This document shows positions 34,606 to 37,948 of a stretch of DNA of 37,948 nt, one piece after another; within the stretch, counting starts at the first letter, position 1, and each line of letters begins with the position of its first letter. The notes beneath the pieces were generated by a model, which did not search any database, was not told the origin of the DNA, and worked only from the letters and a program-made list of their open reading frames with translations. This DNA comes from Lachnospiraceae bacterium. Lineage in GTDB: Bacteria; Bacillota; Clostridia; Lachnospirales; Lachnospiraceae. The DNA is taken from the NCBI GenBank assembly GCA_017513005.1, contig JAFWDM010000075.1:1-37948 (forward strand). Direction: 5' to 3'. A program made the translations under genes and the position numbers.

Positions 34606-34641
34606 AGTGCACCGGGGGGGACTGCCTCCCGGTGCATTTTT
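34606..34641 (+). terminator. Intrinsic terminator after lepA
   Basis: TGCACCGGG (34608-34616) pairs with CCCGGTGCA (34628-34636), followed by five T (34637-34641). Confidence 0.85.
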
Positions 34642-34711
34642 ATTCTTCATCGCGCAATACCGTGACTTCAGTCGTGGGATACGTGCGCAAGACTCGCGGG
34701 CGAGTCTTGAA
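34641..34711. repeat. Modular palindromic element, copy 2
   Basis: It contains TATTCTTCATCGCGC (34641-34655), identical to the complement of part of copy 1; an imperfect hairpin with the GTGACTTCAGTCG core (about 34656-34684); and CAAGACTCG (34688-34696) with CGAGTCTTG (34701-34709). The modules are those of copy 1 at 23358-23440 in a different order. It starts at the T-run of the lepA terminator and ends 14 nt before the hemW start, so it occupies nearly the whole gap. Confidence 0.75.
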
Positions 34712-34724
34712 CTATTCAGAAAAC

Positions 34725-35891
34725 ATGCAAGAGTTTTTTCAGAAGGACGCAGGCGTCCGGATCTACCTCCACATTCCGTTTTGTGTCAGAAAATGCCTCT
34801 ACTGTGACTTTTTATCGATGCCGCAGGGAGAGGAAACAAGAGAACGATATGTAAATGCCCTGCTCTGTGAGATCATGCACCAGGGGGACTGCCCCCCCGG
34901 CACACCGGTCGAAACCATCTTTTTCGGCGGGGGGACGCCGTCCATCCTGGAAGAGCGCCAGCTGGACGCCATTCTGGATGCGCTGCATGAACGATTCTGC
35001 GTGCCCAGGGATGCAGAGATCAGCCTTGAGATGAATCCGGGAACAGCGGATTCGGAAAAGCTCCGTGCCATGCGGGAGATGGGCATCAACCGCCTGTCGA
35101 TCGGCGTGCAGGCCATGCATGACGGGGAACTGAAGCTTCTGGGAAGGATCCACACGGTGGAGGAGGCGAGGGAGGCTTTTCAGCTGGCGAGAAAAGCCGG
35201 GTTTGAAAACATCAACATCGATCTGATGAGCGCCCTGCCCGGGCAGACTTTCCGGGACTGGTCAGATACCCTCGCCGAGGCTGTCGGCTGGGGACCGGAG
35301 CATATTTCCGCCTACAGTCTGATCATCGAGCCGGGGACACCCTTTTCAGCTATGTACGAATCCGGAGACCTGCCGCCTGTCCCCGAGGAAGAGACGGACC
35401 GGCAGATGTATCGTTTTACCGGGGAGTATCTGGCCGGAAAAGGTTACAGGCAATATGAAATATCCAACTATGCAAAGCCGGGCCGGGCATGCAGGCACAA
35501 TACGGGCTATTGGACGGGGCAGGAGTACCTTGGATTCGGAATCGGAGCGGCCTCCTGTGCAGGCGGCATGCGGTTTTCCAATACAAGGGACTTACAGGAA
35601 TATGTCCGGGCTATGGCGATCCCGGACATCTTGGCCGTTCGTACGGATCTGCACCGCCTCACGGAGCGGGAGAAGATGGAGGAGTTCATGTTTTTGGGGC
35701 TGCGCATGACAGCGGGCGTTAGCAGAACAGCGTTTGCGTCCCGCTTCGGAAAGCAGATCGAAGACGTGTATGGAGAGGTGCTCCAAAAACAGATCAGACA
35801 GGGTGTCATCATCCCTACGGAGGATGGAGTGCGGCTTACGCAGAGAGGCGTTGACGTGAGCAATTATGTGCTTGCAGATTATCTGCTGTAA
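34725..35891 (+). CDS. hemW: HemW, radical-SAM heme chaperone-like protein
   Basis: A 388-residue radical-SAM protein. Motif IPFCVRKCLYCDF gives C20, C24 and C27, with Phe at 29 where coproporphyrinogen oxidase HemN has a fourth cysteine; this marks HemW, which binds heme and is thought to insert it into respiratory enzymes. Further family motifs are FFGGGTPS, EMNPGT, RLSIGVQ and NIDLMSALPGQT. ATG 34725 is the only ATG before the motif that fits; no ribosome site is visible because the palindromic element lies directly upstream. An in-frame TTG at 34707 lies inside the element. It is followed after 74 nt by marR. Confidence 0.93.
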   Translation: MQEFFQKDAGVRIYLHIPFCVRKCLYCDFLSMPQGEETRERYVNALLCEIMHQGDCPPGTPVETIFFGGGTPSILEERQLDAILDALHERFCVPRDAEISLEMNPGTADSEKLRAMREMGINRLSIGVQAMHDGELKLLGRIHTVEEAREAFQLARKAGFENINIDLMSALPGQTFRDWSDTLAEAVGWGPEHISAYSLIIEPGTPFSAMYESGDLPPVPEEETDRQMYRFTGEYLAGKGYRQYEISNYAKPGRACRHNTGYWTGQEYLGFGIGAASCAGGMRFSNTRDLQEYVRAMAIPDILAVRTDLHRLTEREKMEEFMFLGLRMTAGVSRTAFASRFGKQIEDVYGEVLQKQIRQGVIIPTEDGVRLTQRGVDVSNYVLADYLL

Positions 35892-35912
35892 GACCGGCCG
35901 AAGACAGATAAA

Positions 35913-35957
35913 AGAAGAGGAATAAGGAGAAGAATAAGTATAAAGAGAAAAATAAGG
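35913..35957 (+). repeat. Degenerate 15-nt tandem repeat before marR
   Basis: Three 15-nt purine-rich units: AGAAGAGGAATAAGG, AGAAGAATAAGTATA and AAGAGAAAAATAAGG, directly before the marR ribosome site. The first and third contain AGG stretches that could also act as ribosome sites. Confidence 0.65.
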
Positions 35958-35965
35958 GAGAGAAA

Positions 35966-36409
35966 ATGCTGTCAGATCCGATAAATACAGAGAGCATGCC
36001 CTATGGAGAGCAGCTCTATAACGTCTTTTTTGAGATCGTCGGAAATAAGAAAAACGCGGTCCTCCTGGAGAGCCTCCGGGGGGAAAATGCGGTGCTTACC
36101 TTTCTGGTGCGCCAGGTCGAGGATATTCACCCGGGGGATCTCGCAGAGAAGCTGGATCTGGTGCCCGGCCGTATGACGGATATCCTGAAAATGCTGGAGA
36201 AGAAGGGACTGATCCGCCGGGAGCAGGACCCGGAGGACAGAAGGAGGGTCCTGGTCAGGATCACGCCGAAGGGTGTGCGGACAGTGATCGGCAGGCGGGA
36301 GGAGATCCGCAGGCACTACAGCGGTCTGTACGAAGCGCTGGGTCTCGAGGATACTGTCAAGCTCATCGAGCTCCTCAAAAAGATGAAAGAGTATTTCGAC
36401 GAGATGTGA
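35966..36409 (+). CDS. MarR-family transcriptional regulator
   Basis: A 147-residue winged-helix regulator. The DNA-binding part runs from about HPGDLAEKLDLVPGRMTDIL (helix-turn-helix) through LEKKGLIRREQDPEDRRRVL, where the D-x-RR wing is diagnostic; helices at both ends form the dimer interface. AGGGAGAG lies just before ATG 35966. It stands 294 nt upstream of an ANL ligase gene whose promoter carries two 17-bp palindromes, so it probably represses that gene and perhaps responds to its substrate or product. Regulation of an acyl ligase by a MarR protein resembles FabT- or FadR-like lipid control, but that is inference. Confidence 0.92.
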   Translation: MLSDPINTESMPYGEQLYNVFFEIVGNKKNAVLLESLRGENAVLTFLVRQVEDIHPGDLAEKLDLVPGRMTDILKMLEKKGLIRREQDPEDRRRVLVRITPKGVRTVIGRREEIRRHYSGLYEALGLEDTVKLIELLKKMKEYFDEM

Positions 36410-36414
36410 TGACT

Positions 36415-36442
36415 CTGTAAACCCTTTCCTGTAAACCCTTTC
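36415..36442 (+). repeat. 14-nt direct duplication after marR
   Basis: CTGTAAACCCTTTC occurs twice in exact tandem (36415-36428 and 36429-36442), just after the marR stop. Function unknown. Confidence 0.8.
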
Positions 36443-36495
36443 TATGGTGCAACGGTTTTCCATAAATATATGAGTGTGTACTCGTTTCTATACAT

Positions 36496-36532
36496 ATTTC
36501 GTATTGCGAAATAAATAGATCTGCGCTATACT
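36496..36532 (+). promoter_or_regulatory. Promoter of the ANL ligase gene with overlapping operator 1
   Basis: TTGCGA (36504-36509) and TATACT (36527-36532), 17-nt spacer. The -35 box lies inside the palindrome ATTTCGTATTGCGAAAT (36496-36512), extended by one T/A pair on each side. A repressor bound here would block RNA polymerase. Confidence 0.75.
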
Positions 36533-36597
36533 GCTCCTGTCATTGCACCGGAACCGGTGTATGGCTATGCGGGAAGGATTCTTTTTTTTACCCGTAT

Positions 36598-36614
36598 ATT
36601 TCGCAGTGCGAAAT
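36598..36614. promoter_or_regulatory. Operator 2, 17-bp palindrome
   Basis: ATTTCGCAGTGCGAAAT has perfect seven-base arms and differs from operator 1 at two central positions. It lies in the leader, 102 bp centre to centre from operator 1 and 89 nt before the ANL start codon. Between them is a small hairpin, CACCGG-AA-CCGGTG (36546-36559). Confidence 0.75.
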
Positions 36615-36703
36615 TTGTATTGGCAGGGGTATCTGCCCTTCCGGCAGCGGAAAGCGCATCATGGGGGCTGTCCCTCGATACCCCGGCAAAGAAGGAGATT
36701 ACT

Positions 36704-37948
36704 ATGATCACAAAGGAAAATATTCATACCCTCGGAGACCTGCTGGAGACAGCAGCGCTGGATTATGAGAACCAGGTTTTTATCCGGTACGAAAAGGACG
36801 GGATCGTCTATGAGAAGGGGTACCGGACTTTCGCGATGGACACGCGCGCTGTCTCGCACTGGACCATGAACAGGTGCGGAGAGCTGGGAAAGCGGCTCCA
36901 TGCCGCCCTGATCGGAAAGTGCAGCTATGAGTACCTGACGGTCCTGATGGGCGTCGCAGCGGCGGGGAGTGTGGCGATCCCTCTGGATGTCCAGCTCAGC
37001 AAAGAGGCCTTTGTCGAGAACCTGAACCGGGCGGAGGCGGACATCGTCTTTTTTGACTACGAATATCTGAGTGAGGCGGAGTATCTGCTGGAGGCCTGTG
37101 ACTGTGTCAAGGAGATCATCTGCATCCAGCAGCGGAAGCATCATTTTTCCGCACCCCAGATCCACAGGGAGTACCGGGTGCCGAAGTTCGACTATTTCGC
37201 CGAGCCCGGAGACTGTGCGGTCGTGATCTTTACGTCGGGGACGACCGGGCACGGAAAGGGCGTCATGCTCTCCCATGCGAATCTCCTCGACAATATGTTC
37301 AGCTCGGACGATGCGCGGGAGACCTGCCTGAGTGTACTGCCCATCCACCATGTCTTCTGCATCAGCGGGGACCTGCTGCTGATCCTCCGCTACGGAAGTA
37401 CGCTCTGCCTCTGCGACGATATTTCCAAGTTCCTCTACTATATCGACCTCTTCCAGCCGACCATGATGCGGATCGTGCCCATGATGGCCAAGATGCTGCT
37501 GACCCGCGTGTCGATCGCCGCGAAGAAGCACCCGGAGCAGGATCTGGACTTCCTCAAGTCCCAGATCATGGGATCGAGGCTGCACAAGATCGTCAGCGGC
37601 GGCGGCTACCTGTCCGGAACGCTGGCACAGGGGCTCGCAGAGCTGGGGGTCGTCACGGGACAGGGCTACGGCATGACGGAGTGTGCCCCGAAGATCTCGG
37701 CGCCCGATTACGGAAATATGGACAAGATCGCGTCTGTCGGCAGGCCTGTCCGCGGCTGCCAGATCCGGTTCGTCGACGGGGAGATCCAGGTCAAAAGCCC
37801 CTCTGTGATGATGGGCTACATCAATGATCCGGAGCTGACCGCGGAAGCGCTCACAGAGGACGGCTGGCTCTGCACCGGCGATCTCGGTTACATGGACGAG
37901 GACGGGTACCTGTACCTGAACGGCCGCAAGAAGAACCTGATCATCCTC
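36704..37948 (+). CDS. AMP-binding acyl ligase (ANL superfamily), N-terminal 415 residues; 3' end outside window
   Basis: The frame runs open to the last base. ATG 36704 is supported by AAGGAGA at 36692-36698. Motifs in order: FTSGTTGHGKGV (A3, phosphate loop, near residue 178), SVLPIHHVF (A4), GQGYGMTECAPKI (A5), and TGDLGYMDEDGYLYLNGRKKNLI (A7-A8), the last truncated by the window end. The pattern is that of long-chain acyl-CoA or acyl-ACP synthetases; the substrate cannot be fixed. Transcription is probably controlled by the upstream MarR protein through the operators at 36496-36512 and 36598-36614. Confidence 0.92.
   Translation, partial: MITKENIHTLGDLLETAALDYENQVFIRYEKDGIVYEKGYRTFAMDTRAVSHWTMNRCGELGKRLHAALIGKCSYEYLTVLMGVAAAGSVAIPLDVQLSKEAFVENLNRAEADIVFFDYEYLSEAEYLLEACDCVKEIICIQQRKHHFSAPQIHREYRVPKFDYFAEPGDCAVVIFTSGTTGHGKGVMLSHANLLDNMFSSDDARETCLSVLPIHHVFCISGDLLLILRYGSTLCLCDDISKFLYYIDLFQPTMMRIVPMMAKMLLTRVSIAAKKHPEQDLDFLKSQIMGSRLHKIVSGGGYLSGTLAQGLAELGVVTGQGYGMTECAPKISAPDYGNMDKIASVGRPVRGCQIRFVDGEIQVKSPSVMMGYINDPELTAEALTEDGWLCTGDLGYMDEDGYLYLNGRKKNLIIL

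Noticed and set aside
31603..34650. A minus-strand open frame of about 1015 codons opposite the solute-binding gene and lepA
   Set aside because: It spans the antisense of two clear genes, has no recognised domain, and its open state follows from the GC-rich codon use of the plus-strand genes.
1..37948. tRNA, rRNA, prophage, integrase, toxin-antitoxin or defence genes
   Set aside because: I looked for such signals (CCA-ended cloverleafs, conserved rRNA stretches, recombinase motifs) and saw none.

Overview
The window looks like a chromosomal segment of a fairly GC-rich member of the Clostridia, most likely a Lachnospiraceae-type Firmicute. This is inferred from the gene families and their order (rqcH divergent from yicC-remA-gmk-rpoZ; RNase Y; type III glutamine synthetase; lepA followed by hemW; SpoVB/MurJ-type flippase) and from strong AGGAGG-type ribosome binding sites. 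No rRNA, tRNA, CRISPR array, integrase or intact transposase gene was found. The window starts and ends inside two different AMP-binding (ANL-type) enzymes.

Layout. 1-1014: C-terminal part of an ANL enzyme. 1351-6145: a large transmembrane Ser/Thr kinase whose outer region resembles the SecD P1 domain, converging on and overlapping an unrecognised helical protein. 6361-11470: RNase Y (rny), glycogen synthase (glgA) and a MOP-superfamily lipid/polysaccharide flippase, separated by good terminators. 11506-11577: a perfect 34-bp inverted repeat. 11587-19245: rqcH on the minus strand, then a plus-strand housekeeping run yicC, remA, gmk, rpoZ, rimO, pgsA and a thiamine pyrophosphokinase, with stop/start overlaps at rpoZ/rimO and pgsA/thiN. 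19350-23267: glnN (minus) and gpmI (plus), diverging from back-to-back promoters.

23268-32682 is the most accessory-looking region. A modular palindromic element, a terminator and an 18-nt tandem repeat precede a five-gene cluster: two carbohydrate-type ABC permeases, an HlyD/MacA-like adaptor, a membrane protein with a MacB-type periplasmic core, and a large solute-binding lipoprotein with an extra N-terminal domain. No ATPase gene is present. Import-type and efflux-type parts in one apparent operon, with many low-complexity repeats in the proteins, make this the best candidate for an undescribed system. 32764-35891 holds lepA and hemW, with a second copy of the palindromic element between them. 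35966-37948 holds a MarR regulator and the start of an ANL ligase gene; two 17-bp palindromes, one covering the -35 box, mark this as a probable regulator/target pair.

A recurring trait is short tandem repeats (15, 16 or 18 nt) directly before start codons (gmk, pgsA, permease 1, solute-binding protein, marR) and 15- or 42-nt repeats inside coding regions of the transporter cluster.
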